From contig CALKVB010000697.1 in the NCBI GenBank assembly GCA_937996605.1, positions 1-19,327 of the forward strand: a stretch of 19,327 nt of DNA, written 5' to 3'. The notes beneath the pieces were generated by a model. It was not told the origin of the DNA. It searched no databases and saw only the letters and a list, made by a program, of their open reading frames with translations. Shown here in pieces: positions 1 to 7,482 of the stretch (position 1 is the stretch's first letter; every line of letters starts with the position of its first letter). The DNA is from an uncultured Oxalobacteraceae bacterium (GTDB taxonomy: Bacteria; Pseudomonadota; Gammaproteobacteria; Burkholderiales; Burkholderiaceae_D). The position numbers and the translations under genes are program-made.

Positions 1-669
1 CCTCTTAACCGCGACGCGCAAACCGTAGCTTACTCGGATAGCCGTAGCATCGCTGGGCATAAAGTATTACGCAACACCTACATGTTGCTGTCTATGACTT
101 TATTGTTTTCAGCGATCACTGCTGGACTAAGCGTTGCCTATTCATTACCCAGTATGGGGATTATCGTCACCTTAGTTGCTTACTTTGGCTTGTTATTTTT
201 AACCACGAAATTACGCAATAGTGCCTGGGGTATTTTGTCCGTTTTCGCCTTAACTGGATTTATGGGCTTAACACTCGGCCCCATCATTACGCGTTATCTC
301 GGCATGCCTGGTGGTAGTGGCATCGTGATGAACGCTATGGGATTAACCGCGGTCATTTTCATGGGTTTATCTGCTTACGTTTTGGTGAGCAAACGTAATT
401 TTAGTTTCATGGGCGGTTTCTTAGCGATTGGTGCTTTGGTGGCATTTACTGCTGGTTTAGGCGCGATTTTCTTTGAAATTCCTGCTTTGTCTTTAGCGGT
501 ATCTGCTGCGTTTGTGTTGCTGATGTCCGGCATGATCTTGTTCGAAACTAGTAACATCATTCATGGTGGCGAAACCAACTACATCATGGCAACAGTCAGT
601 TTGTATATCAGTATCTTTAACTTGTTCACGAGCTTGTTACATCTGCTAGGTTTTGTGGATAAGGAGTAA
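1..669 (+). CDS. Bax inhibitor-1/YccA family inner membrane protein (5' end outside window)
   Basis: The reading frame is open from base 1 with no stop, so the gene begins upstream and only 222 residues are visible; an internal ATG at 82 is not the real start. The visible N-terminal part contains HKVLRNTYMLL, which in this family immediately precedes the first membrane helix. The rest is about seven hydrophobic segments with family-like signatures: a GFMGLTLGP-type segment, FETSNIIHGGETNYI near the end, and a final helix with LYISIFNLFTSLL. Family members (YccA, YbhL, BI-1) are multi-pass inner-membrane proteins; YccA is known to modulate the FtsH protease, and BI-1 proteins are linked to ion leak and stress. 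Which role applies here cannot be told from sequence. A strong terminator follows within 12 bp of the stop. Confidence 0.9.
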   Translation, partial: PLNRDAQTVAYSDSRSIAGHKVLRNTYMLLSMTLLFSAITAGLSVAYSLPSMGIIVTLVAYFGLLFLTTKLRNSAWGILSVFALTGFMGLTLGPIITRYLGMPGGSGIVMNAMGLTAVIFMGLSAYVLVSKRNFSFMGGFLAIGALVAFTAGLGAIFFEIPALSLAVSAAFVLLMSGMILFETSNIIHGGETNYIMATVSLYISIFNLFTSLLHLLGFVDKE

Positions 670-679
670 GTTTGCTCAC

Positions 680-727
680 CGGTGGTGGCCGGCTGACGGC
701 TCTCAAACTTGGTCGCCACCGTTTTTT
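680..727 (+). terminator. Intrinsic terminator of the YccA-family gene
   Basis: An 11-bp stem pairs 680-690 (CGGTGGTGGCC) with 711-721 (GGTCGCCACCG), with two G-T wobbles, a 20-nt loop and a run of six T at 722-727. It begins 11 bases after the stop codon. Confidence 0.85.
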
Positions 728-843
728 ATTTTTTAAGTTTTTCAACTGAAGTCTTTTTGCAGCATCGATTGGTAGTAAAGCTTTCATTCCTGTGAGGGCC
801 TGAGTCTAGGCTAAGGGCGCGATGATCAATCGCAAGCCACTCG

Positions 844-863
844 ATTCCCGCCTTCGCGGGAAT
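844..863. repeat. Small palindrome of the dispersed ATTCCCGC type
   Basis: A perfect 8-bp stem (ATTCCCGC at 844-851, GCGGGAAT at 856-863) closes a CTTC tetraloop and is followed by GACAGC. Palindromes of this form are scattered through intergenic DNA in many proteobacteria. Only one copy is visible here, so the repeat status is from general knowledge. Confidence 0.5.
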
Positions 864-910
864 GACAGCACCAAGTTAGAAGACGATCAGTAAAGTTTTA
901 CTAGGTTTGA

Positions 911-1000
911 AGATTTACGCAAACCTGCACCAGCTAGGCACGCAGCCGCAGACAGTACACTAGCACGGCAAGGCGAAGCAACAACGCTGGAGCTGGTTTA
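911..1000. repeat. 90-bp tandem repeat, copy 1
   Basis: Bases 911-1000 match 1011-1100 at 81 of 90 positions without a gap, with a 10-bp spacer, so the period is exactly 100 bp. Differences fall at 929, 940, 944, 946, 959, 961, 962, 964 and 973. Both copies start AGATTTACGCAAACCTGC and end ACGCTGGAGCTGGTTTA. No reading frame is maintained. In copy 1 the outer stem seen in copy 2 is lost, because TTTATACG replaces TTTACGTAAATCT on the right. The rest of 670-910 holds only the terminator and the small palindrome. Confidence 0.85.
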
Positions 1001-1010
1001 TACGAAACAA

Positions 1011-1113
1011 AGATTTACGCAAACCTGCGCCAGCTAGGCGCGCCGTCGCAGACAGTACGCATGTACGGCAAGACGAAGCAACAACGCTGGAGCTGGTTTA
1101 CGTAAATCTTTTT
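1011..1113. repeat. 90-bp tandem repeat, copy 2, with long terminal hairpin and T-run
   Basis: The second copy spans 1011-1100. Extended to 1109 it folds on itself: 1011-1025 pairs with 1095-1109 (14 of 15), and after two G-C pairs and two mismatches CCAGC at 1030-1034 pairs with GCTGG at 1086-1090. Five T (1109-1113) follow, immediately upstream of the terC ribosome site, so as RNA it resembles a terminator in front of terC. The other bases of 670-1124 show no gene. Confidence 0.75.
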
Positions 1114-1124
1114 AAGGGAATGAT

Positions 1125-2090
1125 ATGTTTGAATCTGTAGCTCAACCCTGGATGTGGGGCGCCTTCATCGCTTTTGTACTAGCGATGCTAGCCCTCGACA
1201 TCTTCGCACTTGGCGGTTCCAAATCACACAAAGTTGGTGTGAAGGAAGCTGCTATTTGGTCTATTGTCTGGGTTTCTTTAGCCATGCTGTTTAATGTTGG
1301 CATGTACTTCTATTTGAAAGACATCGTCGGCGAAGCGGCAGCAATGACTAAGTCTATGGAATTCTTGACGGGCTATGTGATTGAGAAATCGCTGTCGGTG
1401 GATAACGTGTTTGTGTTCTTGCTGATCTTCGGCCATTTCGCAGTGCCTGAGCAATACCAACGCAAAGTCCTTTTGTACGGCGTACTGGGTGCCATCATCA
1501 TGCGTGTGATCATGATTCTGGCAGGTAGTTGGGTTGTCTCGCAATTCTCGTGGGTTCTTTATCTCTTCGGCATTTTCTTAGTGATTACGGGCTTGCGCAT
1601 GTTGGTCGCGGCTGAAAAGGAGCCCGATCTCGAAGCTAATCCTGTACTGAAATTCGCTAAAAAGATTCTGCCTTTCACTAAAGAATTTCATGAAGAAAAG
1701 TTCAGCATTATTGAAAACGGCAAACGTGTATTCACACCTTTGTTATTGGTGTTGATCTTGATCGAAATCTCTGACGTCGTGTTTGCGGTCGATTCGATTC
1801 CGGCGATCTTTGCAGTGACGACCGACCCCTTCATTGTCTTCACCTCAAATATCTTCGCGATTATGGGCTTACGGGCTTTGTATTTCTTGTTGGCGGATAT
1901 GGCGAACCGCTTCCACCTTCTGAAATTTGGTTTGGCTTTCGTCTTGATGTTCGTGGGCTCAAAAATGCTGTTAGTTAAATGGATGCATGTCCCGACCAAC
2001 ATCTCATTGATGGTGATCGGCGGCATCTTAACCAGCTCTATCGTGGCAAGCTTGATAGCCACACGTAATCAAGCTTCAGAAAAGAAATAA
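1125..2090 (+). CDS. TerC/Alx family integral membrane protein
   Basis: The 321-residue protein is almost wholly membrane helices and has the family landmarks: a first helix with ALDIFAL, the acidic SVDNVFVFLLIF segment (around residues 91-102), EISDVVFAVDSIPAIFAV (around 214-231) with conserved acidic residues thought to lie in the ion path, and SNIFAIMGLRALYFLLADM. Length fits the Alx-type TerC proteins. Those are implicated in manganese export or homeostasis; the tellurite link of TerC is historical. The ATG at 1125 follows AAGGGA (1114-1119) at good spacing. In other bacteria these genes often lie behind the yybP-ykoY manganese riboswitch; I do not see its conserved core here, but a tandem repeat ending in a terminator-like hairpin occupies that place. 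The exact substrate is inferred from the family only. Confidence 0.9.
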   Translation: MFESVAQPWMWGAFIAFVLAMLALDIFALGGSKSHKVGVKEAAIWSIVWVSLAMLFNVGMYFYLKDIVGEAAAMTKSMEFLTGYVIEKSLSVDNVFVFLLIFGHFAVPEQYQRKVLLYGVLGAIIMRVIMILAGSWVVSQFSWVLYLFGIFLVITGLRMLVAAEKEPDLEANPVLKFAKKILPFTKEFHEEKFSIIENGKRVFTPLLLVLILIEISDVVFAVDSIPAIFAVTTDPFIVFTSNIFAIMGLRALYFLLADMANRFHLLKFGLAFVLMFVGSKMLLVKWMHVPTNISLMVIGGILTSSIVASLIATRNQASEKK

Positions 2091-2139
2091 GGATATCTAA
2101 ATAAGAAAATCTTAAGGAATTAAGCTGCACGCTTTCCCT

Positions 2140-2157
2140 TATGGAGTTCCCTCCATA
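2140..2157 (+). other. Hairpin downstream of terC
   Basis: TATGGAG (2140-2146) pairs with CTCCATA (2151-2157) over a TTCC loop and is followed by TTTT. It sits just upstream of a stronger terminator, so the two may act in series. Confidence 0.5.
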
Positions 2158-2160
2158 TTT

Positions 2161-2197
2161 TGGCGCCAATACCTCCGGGTTGCGGCGCCATTTTTTT
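2161..2197 (+). terminator. Intrinsic terminator after terC
   Basis: TGGCGCC at 2161-2167 pairs perfectly with GGCGCCA at 2184-2190, with a 16-nt loop, followed by seven T. Beyond it, 2198-2440 is AT-rich and I see no gene there. Confidence 0.8.
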
Positions 2198-2448
2198 ATC
2201 TAAGTCAGGCCCTGCGACACCAGACTTTGGTGGAAATCTCAGATATTTTTTCTATTTACTCATGCGAGTTTCGTCTATCGTATGTGCTAGCCAAGTGTGT
2301 TTTATCCTGAAATTAGCCCTAATTTACGCTAAAACACCCTACAAAAATATCTATTAATCAATATTCTTTAGTGAAAAAAACCCCTCAAGTTCGCACAGCA
2401 CCGGGCTAAGAATCGTGGCTAGCGGCGAAAAATGGCGGTTTTTTGACG

Positions 2449-2454
2449 TATAAT
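2449..2454 (+). promoter_or_regulatory. Candidate sigma-70 promoter for metH (-10 TATAAT)
   Basis: A perfect TATAAT lies at 2449-2454, giving a predicted start near 2461 and a leader of about 140 nt before metH. No good -35 sits at 16-18 bp; the only TTGACG abuts the -10 box and cannot serve. The promoter may need an activator or be weak. Confidence 0.45.
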
Positions 2455-2465
2455 CCTATTTTCCC

Positions 2466-2587
2466 TGCGCCGATTTGAGACTCAGATTGCGGGCGCGTAA
2501 TAAGTGCAGCTAAAAGGTAGTGAACATTTACCCATCGCACACTAATTACCCGATCCGCATTGTTGCCTGATCGGGTTTTGTTTTTTT
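2466..2587 (+). promoter_or_regulatory. Structured metH leader ending in a terminator-like hairpin
   Basis: Downstream of the TATAAT box a stem pairs GCGCC (2467-2471) with GGCGC (2492-2496), and inside it ATTTGA (2473-2478) pairs with TCAGAT (2482-2487, one G-T). The leader ends with CCCGATC (2549-2555) pairing with GATCGGG (2569-2575) followed by TTTTG and seven T, which stops only 11 bases before the metH ATG. GGTA at 2516-2519 could pair with TACC at 2547-2550 and so compete with the base of that stem. The layout is that of transcription attenuation or a riboswitch; no known class was recognised. It could instead be the end of a small RNA. Confidence 0.5.
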
Positions 2588-2598
2588 GCGAGTTCACT

Positions 2599-5500
2599 AT
2601 GTCTACCGTTCGTCCTATTTCTGCTACCGAATCCCGCCTGCGCGAGTTGCTGCAACAACGTATCCTGATACTCGACGGTGCGATGGGTACCATGATTCAG
2701 CGCTACAAGCTCGACGAAGCAGCTTATCGCGGCGAACGCTTTAAAGACTTCACAGGCCCTGAGGGCGTACGTGAGCTTTTCGTCAAAGGCAATAATGAAT
2801 TGCTGTCGCTAACGCAGCCGCACATCATTCAAGAAATTCACGAGCAATACTTAGCCGCTGGTGCTGATCTAATCGAAACCAATACTTTCGGCGCCACCAC
2901 CGTCGCGCAAGATGATTACCACATGGCGCATCTGGCTTACGAAATGAACGTCGCCTCCGCCAAGATCGCACGTGCCGCTTGCGACAAATATTCAAGCGCT
3001 GATAAACCACGCTTCGTCGCTGGCGCACTCGGACCAACGCCGAAAACCGCTTCCATCTCACCCGATGTGAACGACCCTGCCGCACGTAATGTCACGTTTG
3101 ATCAATTGGTCGCCGCTTATCACGAACAAGTGCGCGGCTTGGTCGATGGTGGTGCCGACGTGCTCTTAGTCGAAACCATTTTCGATACGCTCAACTGTAA
3201 AGCGGCTTTGTTCGCGATCGATCAATACTTTGAAGAGACTGGCAATTCTTTACCTATCATGATCTCGGGTACGGTGACTGATGCATCTGGCCGTATTTTG
3301 TCGGGCCAAACCGTGCCAGCGTTCTGGAACTCCGTGCGTCATGCTAAACCGCTGACGATAGGCTTGAACTGCGCACTCGGTGCCGCCTTGATGCGCCCTT
3401 ACGCGGAAGAACTGTCAAAGATTGCCGACACTTTCGTTTGTATTTATCCGAATGCCGGTTTGCCCAATCCGATGAGTGATACAGGCTTTGATGAATTACC
3501 TGCGGATACATCGGCGCTGCTGAAAGAGTTCGCTGAAGCGGGCTTTATCAACGTCGCGGGTGGATGCTGCGGTACGACGCCAGATCACATCAGAGCGATC
3601 GCAGATATTCTCAAAACACAAACGCCACGTAGCTTGCCAAGCATAGAGCCGGCGATGCGCCTGTCTGGCCTAGAGCCCTTCACGATTGATGCGCAATCTC
3701 TATTCGTCAACGTTGGTGAACGTACCAACGTCACCGGTTCTAAAGCGTTTGCGCGTTTAATTTTGAACGAACAGTACGACGAAGCCTTGGCGGTCGCACG
3801 TCAACAAGTAGAGAACGGCGCGCAAATTATCGACATCAATATGGATGAAGCGATGCTCGATTCGCAAGCAGCGATGACGCGCTTCTTGAACTTGATCGCC
3901 TCCGAACCCGATATCGCCCGTGTACCGATCATGATCGACTCGTCCAAATGGAGCGTGATCGAAGCCGGCCTCAAATGCGTGCAAGGCAAAGCCATCGTCA
4001 ATTCGATTTCGATGAAAGAAGGCGAAGAAGAATTCCTCCGCCAAGCACGTCTTTGCCGTCGTTACGGTGCAGCGGTAATCGTCATGGCCTTTGATGAAAA
4101 AGGTCAGGCCGATACTTTCGCACGCAAAACCGAAATCTGTGAACGTGCCTATCGCCTCTTGGTCGATAAGGTCGATTTCGATCCACAAGATATTATTTTC
4201 GATCCCAATATTTTTGCGATCGCAACCGGTATCGAAGAACACAATAACTACGCGGTTGATTTCATCGAAGCCACGCGTTGGATACACCAAAACCTGCCTG
4301 GCGCCAAAATCAGCGGTGGTGTTTCGAACGTGAGTTTCTCATTCCGCGGCAATGATCCAGCGCGCGAAGCGATTCACACCGTGTTCTTATATCACGCGAT
4401 TCAAGCGGGTATGACCATGGGTATCGTCAACGCCGGCATGATAGGCGTCTACAGCGAATTACCTGAAGAATTGCGTGAACGTGTCGAAGACGTGGTGCTG
4501 AATCGTCGTGAAGATGCAACTGAACGCATGATAGCATTTGCGTCCACACTAAAAGGCGACGGCAAGAAAGAAGAAGCCACATTGGAATGGCGTAACGAGC
4601 CTGTACAAAAGCGTTTGGCCCATGCGCTGGTACACGGCATTACCAATTGGATCGTCGAAGATACGGAAGAAGCGCGTCTGCAATTTGAACGCCCAATTCA
4701 AGTGATTGAAGGCCCCTTGATGGACGGCATGAACATCGTCGGTGACTTGTTCGGGCAAGGCAAAATGTTCTTGCCACAGGTCGTCAAATCAGCGCGTGTC
4801 ATGAAACAAGCGGTGGCGCACTTGGTGCCCTTCATCGAAGAAGAAAAGAAACGCAGCGGCGACAATAAACCCAAAGGTAAAATCGTTATCGCCACCGTCA
4901 AAGGTGACGTGCACGATATCGGCAAGAACATCGTCACCGTGGTCCTGCAATGTAATAACTTTGAAGTCGTAAACATGGGCGTGATGGTGCCGTGTTCTGA
5001 AATTTTGGCCAAAGCCAAGGCGGAGAATGCCGATATCATTGGCCTCTCTGGTTTGATCACCCCCTCCTTGGAAGAGATGGCTTACGTCGCCAAAGAAATG
5101 CAGCGCGACCCTCATTTCCGTATGATGAAGATTCCTCTTTTGATTGGCGGCGCGACCACCAGCCGTGCGCATACCGCCGTCAAGATCGCACCGAACTACG
5201 AAGGCCCTGTGGTGTATGTACCGGATGCGTCGCGTTCAGTCTCAGTTGCGCAATCTTTATTGACACCAGAAACCCGCGAGCAATACATCAACGAACTCGC
5301 CACCGATTACGAACGCGTTCGCACCTTGCACGCTAACAAAAAGGCCACGCCGATGTTGAGTTTGGCGCAAGCACGTGCTAACAAAATGCGATTGAGCTTC
5401 AAGGACGCCAGTGCACCGGTCAAACCGAAATTCATCGGCCGCCGTGTTTTCAAAAACGTTGATCTCGCCACCATCGCCAATTACATCGACTGGGGTCCGT

Positions 5501-6336
5501 TCTTCCAGACATGGGATTTGGCAGGACCATACCCAGCAATTTTGACAGATGAAGTGGTCGGCGATGCAGCAAGCAAGGTCTACGCCGAAGGCCAAGCCAT
5601 GCTCAAGAAAATCATCGAAGGCCGCTGGCTCACCGCCAATGGTGTGGTATCGCTCTTGCCTGCCAATACGGTTAACGATGACGATATCGAAATCTACACC
5701 GACGACAGCCGTGAACACGTCGCCTTCACGTACTACGGCGCCCGTCAGCAAACAGAGAAACCCGTCATCGATGGTCAACAACGTCCTAACCAATGTTTGA
5801 GTGACTTCATCGCCCCGAAAGACAGCGGCATTAAAGACTACATCGGCATGTTCGCCGTCACCGCCGGCCTCGGTATAGAGAAGCATGAAAAACGTTTCGA
5901 AGACGCACACGATGACTACAGTAGCATCATGTTGAAATCTTTGGCAGATCGTTTGGCAGAAGCCTTCGCCGAATACTTGCATGAACGCGTACGTAAAGAT
6001 TTGTGGGGCTACGCTGCAGATGAAGCTTTGAGTAATGAAGAGTTGATCAAGGAATCCTATTCAGGTATTCGCCCTGCACCTGGTTATCCAGCCTGCCCAG
6101 AACATACAGTCAAAACTGAAATGTTCAAGCAGATGCAGTGCGAAGAAATTGAGATGTTCATCACCGAATCATGGGCGATGATTCCAGGCGCTGCTGTCTC
6201 TGGCTTCTACTTCGCGCATCCTGAGGCGAAGTATTTTAATGTCGGTAAGATTGGGGATGATCAAGTCACTGATATGGCGGCGCGTCGTGGGGTGGCGAAG
6301 GAAGATGTTGAGCGGTGGTTGGCGCCGAATTTGTGA
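2599..6336 (+). CDS. metH: Cobalamin-dependent methionine synthase
   Basis: MetH makes methionine by moving a methyl group from 5-methyltetrahydrofolate to homocysteine through cobalamin. The 1245-residue protein has every module: homocysteine domain (about 10-350) with zinc ligands Cys258, Cys323 and Cys324 (GLNC and GGCCGTT); pterin domain (about 370-640, starting NVGERTNVTGS); cap and B12 domain (about 660-900) with D-x-H-x-x-G, His772 being the lower cobalt ligand; and reactivation domain (about 920-1245) with RPAPGY at 1158-1163 for S-adenosylmethionine. Size matches the E. coli enzyme (1227). I chose ATG 2599 (MSTVRPIS), as the frame upstream to a TTG at 2560 runs through the leader hairpin. 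No good ribosome site precedes it. The gene is single and intact, not split as in some bacteria. Confidence 0.97.
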   Translation: MSTVRPISATESRLRELLQQRILILDGAMGTMIQRYKLDEAAYRGERFKDFTGPEGVRELFVKGNNELLSLTQPHIIQEIHEQYLAAGADLIETNTFGATTVAQDDYHMAHLAYEMNVASAKIARAACDKYSSADKPRFVAGALGPTPKTASISPDVNDPAARNVTFDQLVAAYHEQVRGLVDGGADVLLVETIFDTLNCKAALFAIDQYFEETGNSLPIMISGTVTDASGRILSGQTVPAFWNSVRHAKPLTIGLNCALGAALMRPYAEELSKIADTFVCIYPNAGLPNPMSDTGFDELPADTSALLKEFAEAGFINVAGGCCGTTPDHIRAIADILKTQTPRSLPSIEPAMRLSGLEPFTIDAQSLFVNVGERTNVTGSKAFARLILNEQYDEALAVARQQVENGAQIIDINMDEAMLDSQAAMTRFLNLIASEPDIARVPIMIDSSKWSVIEAGLKCVQGKAIVNSISMKEGEEEFLRQARLCRRYGAAVIVMAFDEKGQADTFARKTEICERAYRLLVDKVDFDPQDIIFDPNIFAIATGIEEHNNYAVDFIEATRWIHQNLPGAKISGGVSNVSFSFRGNDPAREAIHTVFLYHAIQAGMTMGIVNAGMIGVYSELPEELRERVEDVVLNRREDATERMIAFASTLKGDGKKEEATLEWRNEPVQKRLAHALVHGITNWIVEDTEEARLQFERPIQVIEGPLMDGMNIVGDLFGQGKMFLPQVVKSARVMKQAVAHLVPFIEEEKKRSGDNKPKGKIVIATVKGDVHDIGKNIVTVVLQCNNFEVVNMGVMVPCSEILAKAKAENADIIGLSGLITPSLEEMAYVAKEMQRDPHFRMMKIPLLIGGATTSRAHTAVKIAPNYEGPVVYVPDASRSVSVAQSLLTPETREQYINELATDYERVRTLHANKKATPMLSLAQARANKMRLSFKDASAPVKPKFIGRRVFKNVDLATIANYIDWGPFFQTWDLAGPYPAILTDEVVGDAASKVYAEGQAMLKKIIEGRWLTANGVVSLLPANTVNDDDIEIYTDDSREHVAFTYYGARQQTEKPVIDGQQRPNQCLSDFIAPKDSGIKDYIGMFAVTAGLGIEKHEKRFEDAHDDYSSIMLKSLADRLAEAFAEYLHERVRKDLWGYAADEALSNEELIKESYSGIRPAPGYPACPEHTVKTEMFKQMQCEEIEMFITESWAMIPGAAVSGFYFAHPEAKYFNVGKIGDDQVTDMAARRGVAKEDVERWLAPNL

Positions 6337-6348
6337 TGGACCGATGCT

Positions 6349-6378
6349 TTGTTTCGATAACGCCATCTTCCTTATAAG
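6349..6378 (+). promoter_or_regulatory. Candidate promoter for the M50-like gene
   Basis: TTGTTT (6349-6354) and TATAAG (6373-6378) are separated by 18 bp and lie in the 68-bp gap between metH and the next gene. There is no terminator after metH, so read-through is also possible. Confidence 0.35.
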
Positions 6379-6404
6379 ATTCTAATCCTGAAAATAGAAT
6401 ACAG

Positions 6405-7049
6405 ATGTTTCTTTTCTTCTTACTTTGTATTTGTACCTGCATCTTGCACCTGCTTACAATCCTCCTGACTGGGATCGCATGCGGAGTTCGAGTAAAGAAA
6501 GTCAGCTTCGGTTATGGCCCAAAGCTGCTCGTGACACCCTTGTTCGAGCTTCGAGCTCTCCCTTGGGGTGGTTCGATTGCTTTCAAAGATAGCCGGGTCG
6601 ACACTTCCCTGGACGATGTTATTTTCGATTCACTCGATCAACAATCGTTATGGAAGCAGCTACTTATTTCAAGCTCAGGTTGCTTGATCCTTATTTTAGT
6701 GGCCATCGCAATTGGTGGAGCAAAAGGCGTCGAAGAATTCGTAGGTGGTTTTCATTTATTTTTGGTTGAAGTTTTCGACTTTTCTGCGTTTTCATCATTA
6801 CCTAGCTTTATCAATTCAGCATCGCTGTCCAATCAACTTTTGGTAATCACCGCAAAGCTTGCAGCTCTGAATTTGATCCCCTATTTCGGATCAAATGGCC
6901 TAGTTTTGATTCACATCCTGATCAAGAGTTTTTTGAAAGATTTTGAATTCGGCCAGAGTGCTCTACGCATGACTGCTCTATTCAGCATGACCTTTTTCGG
7001 ATTATGGTTTGCGAATCTGGCACACTTCCTTGCGTCCAATTTTCTGTGA
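6405..7049 (+). CDS. Degenerate M50 site-2-protease homologue, probably inactive
   Basis: The 214-residue membrane protein aligns by eye with the N-terminal core of RseP-type M50 proteases: a first helix ending in HLLTI (15-19) where HExxH is expected, then CGVRVKKVSFGYGPKLL (26-42), LRALPWGG (49-56) and a second helix after WKQLLISSSG (83-92, like the usual AGP segment). NLIP (156-159) matches the conserved NxxP, but the following LDG-type metal-ligand motif reads GSNG. So the catalytic Glu, second His and Asp are all missing, and there is no PDZ domain. Active relatives cut membrane-embedded substrates such as anti-sigma factors. This protein may be a non-catalytic relative that binds partners, or decaying. 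The frame is intact throughout, arguing against simple decay. The ribosome site is weak; other membrane folds cannot be excluded. Confidence 0.7.
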   Translation: MFLFFLLCICTCILHLLTILLTGIACGVRVKKVSFGYGPKLLVTPLFELRALPWGGSIAFKDSRVDTSLDDVIFDSLDQQSLWKQLLISSSGCLILILVAIAIGGAKGVEEFVGGFHLFLVEVFDFSAFSSLPSFINSASLSNQLLVITAKLAALNLIPYFGSNGLVLIHILIKSFLKDFEFGQSALRMTALFSMTFFGLWFANLAHFLASNFL

Positions 7050-7070
7050 AGACTTTTGGTTTGTAGATCC

Positions 7071-7094
7071 GTAGGGCCGGTGAAACCCGCGCTG
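7071..7094. repeat. Half copy of the GTAGGGCGGGTG palindromic element
   Basis: These 24 bases match the left arm of the full element at 8047-8070 except for one base (GGGCCGG for GGGCGGG). The right arm is absent, so this copy cannot form the long hairpin. Confidence 0.7.
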
Positions 7095-7207
7095 TCAATT
7101 TTTCGAGTTACGACGTACCGATAATTTTCGGTGCAAAGAAATCTTCTGAACAACATTCGGAATTTTCGCCGGTCTTAAAAGCGTTCACACAAACTCATCG
7201 CTCACAG

Positions 7208-7258
7208 GTCGGGTGTGGCCCGACAGCCACTCACTTTTCTTGCTTCGCCAAGAAAAGT
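7208..7258. repeat. Paired hairpins at the start of a dispersed repeat
   Basis: GTCGGG (7208-7213) pairs with CCCGAC (7219-7224), and ACTTTTCTTG (7233-7242) pairs perfectly with CAAGAAAAGT (7249-7258) over CTTCGC. The second hairpin and the following AAGCAAAAGAAGGCGAC are, from general knowledge, a familiar intergenic repeat of betaproteobacteria that often yields spurious short reading frames. Confidence 0.6.
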
Positions 7259-7300
7259 AAGCAAAAGAAGGCGACGCAGGCGCCACCGCCCTTCGGGTAC

Positions 7301-7392
7301 CCAATTGTGCACGACAAAAATGGGGAGAGGCAGAAACTCGCTACGCTCAAACATCTGCCTCTCTTTTTCCCATTTCTGCCGCGCACAATTGG
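7301..7392. repeat. Large nested palindrome
   Basis: Three nested perfect arms point to one 92-base cruciform: CCAATTGTGC (7301-7310) with GCACAATTGG (7383-7392), AAATGGG (7318-7324) with CCCATTT (7369-7375), and AGAGGCAGA (7326-7334) with TCTGCCTCT (7354-7362). Short reading frames across it on both strands are by-products of the symmetry and are not called. The rest of 7050-7482 has no recognisable gene. Confidence 0.7.
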
Positions 7393-7482
7393 CGTTGTCA
7401 CATGCGACTTCGTGCTACCTGATCGGCTAACCACATAAACAACGTTGAGTGCGAGATAACTGAAGGCTTACTTGTTTTTACG

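Noticed and set aside
670..1124. yybP-ykoY manganese riboswitch before terC
   Set aside because: Expected for this gene family, but the conserved core was not found; the space is taken by the tandem repeat.
2160..2357. 65-codon open frame after terC
   Set aside because: It starts inside the terC terminator and shows no family signature or ribosome site.
2520..2570. 16-codon GTG-initiated leader peptide before metH
   Set aside because: It contains no Met codon, its ribosome site is too close to the start, and it would not explain methionine attenuation.
2560..2598. Longer metH with a TTG start at 2560
   Set aside because: The added 13 residues are encoded by the loop and 3' arm of the leader hairpin and its T-run, and are not family-like. 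ATG 2599 gives the expected N-terminus.
7215..7434. Two overlapping open frames of about 70 codons on opposite strands
   Set aside because: They follow the symmetry of the palindromic repeat and are basic, low-complexity translations typical of such repeats.
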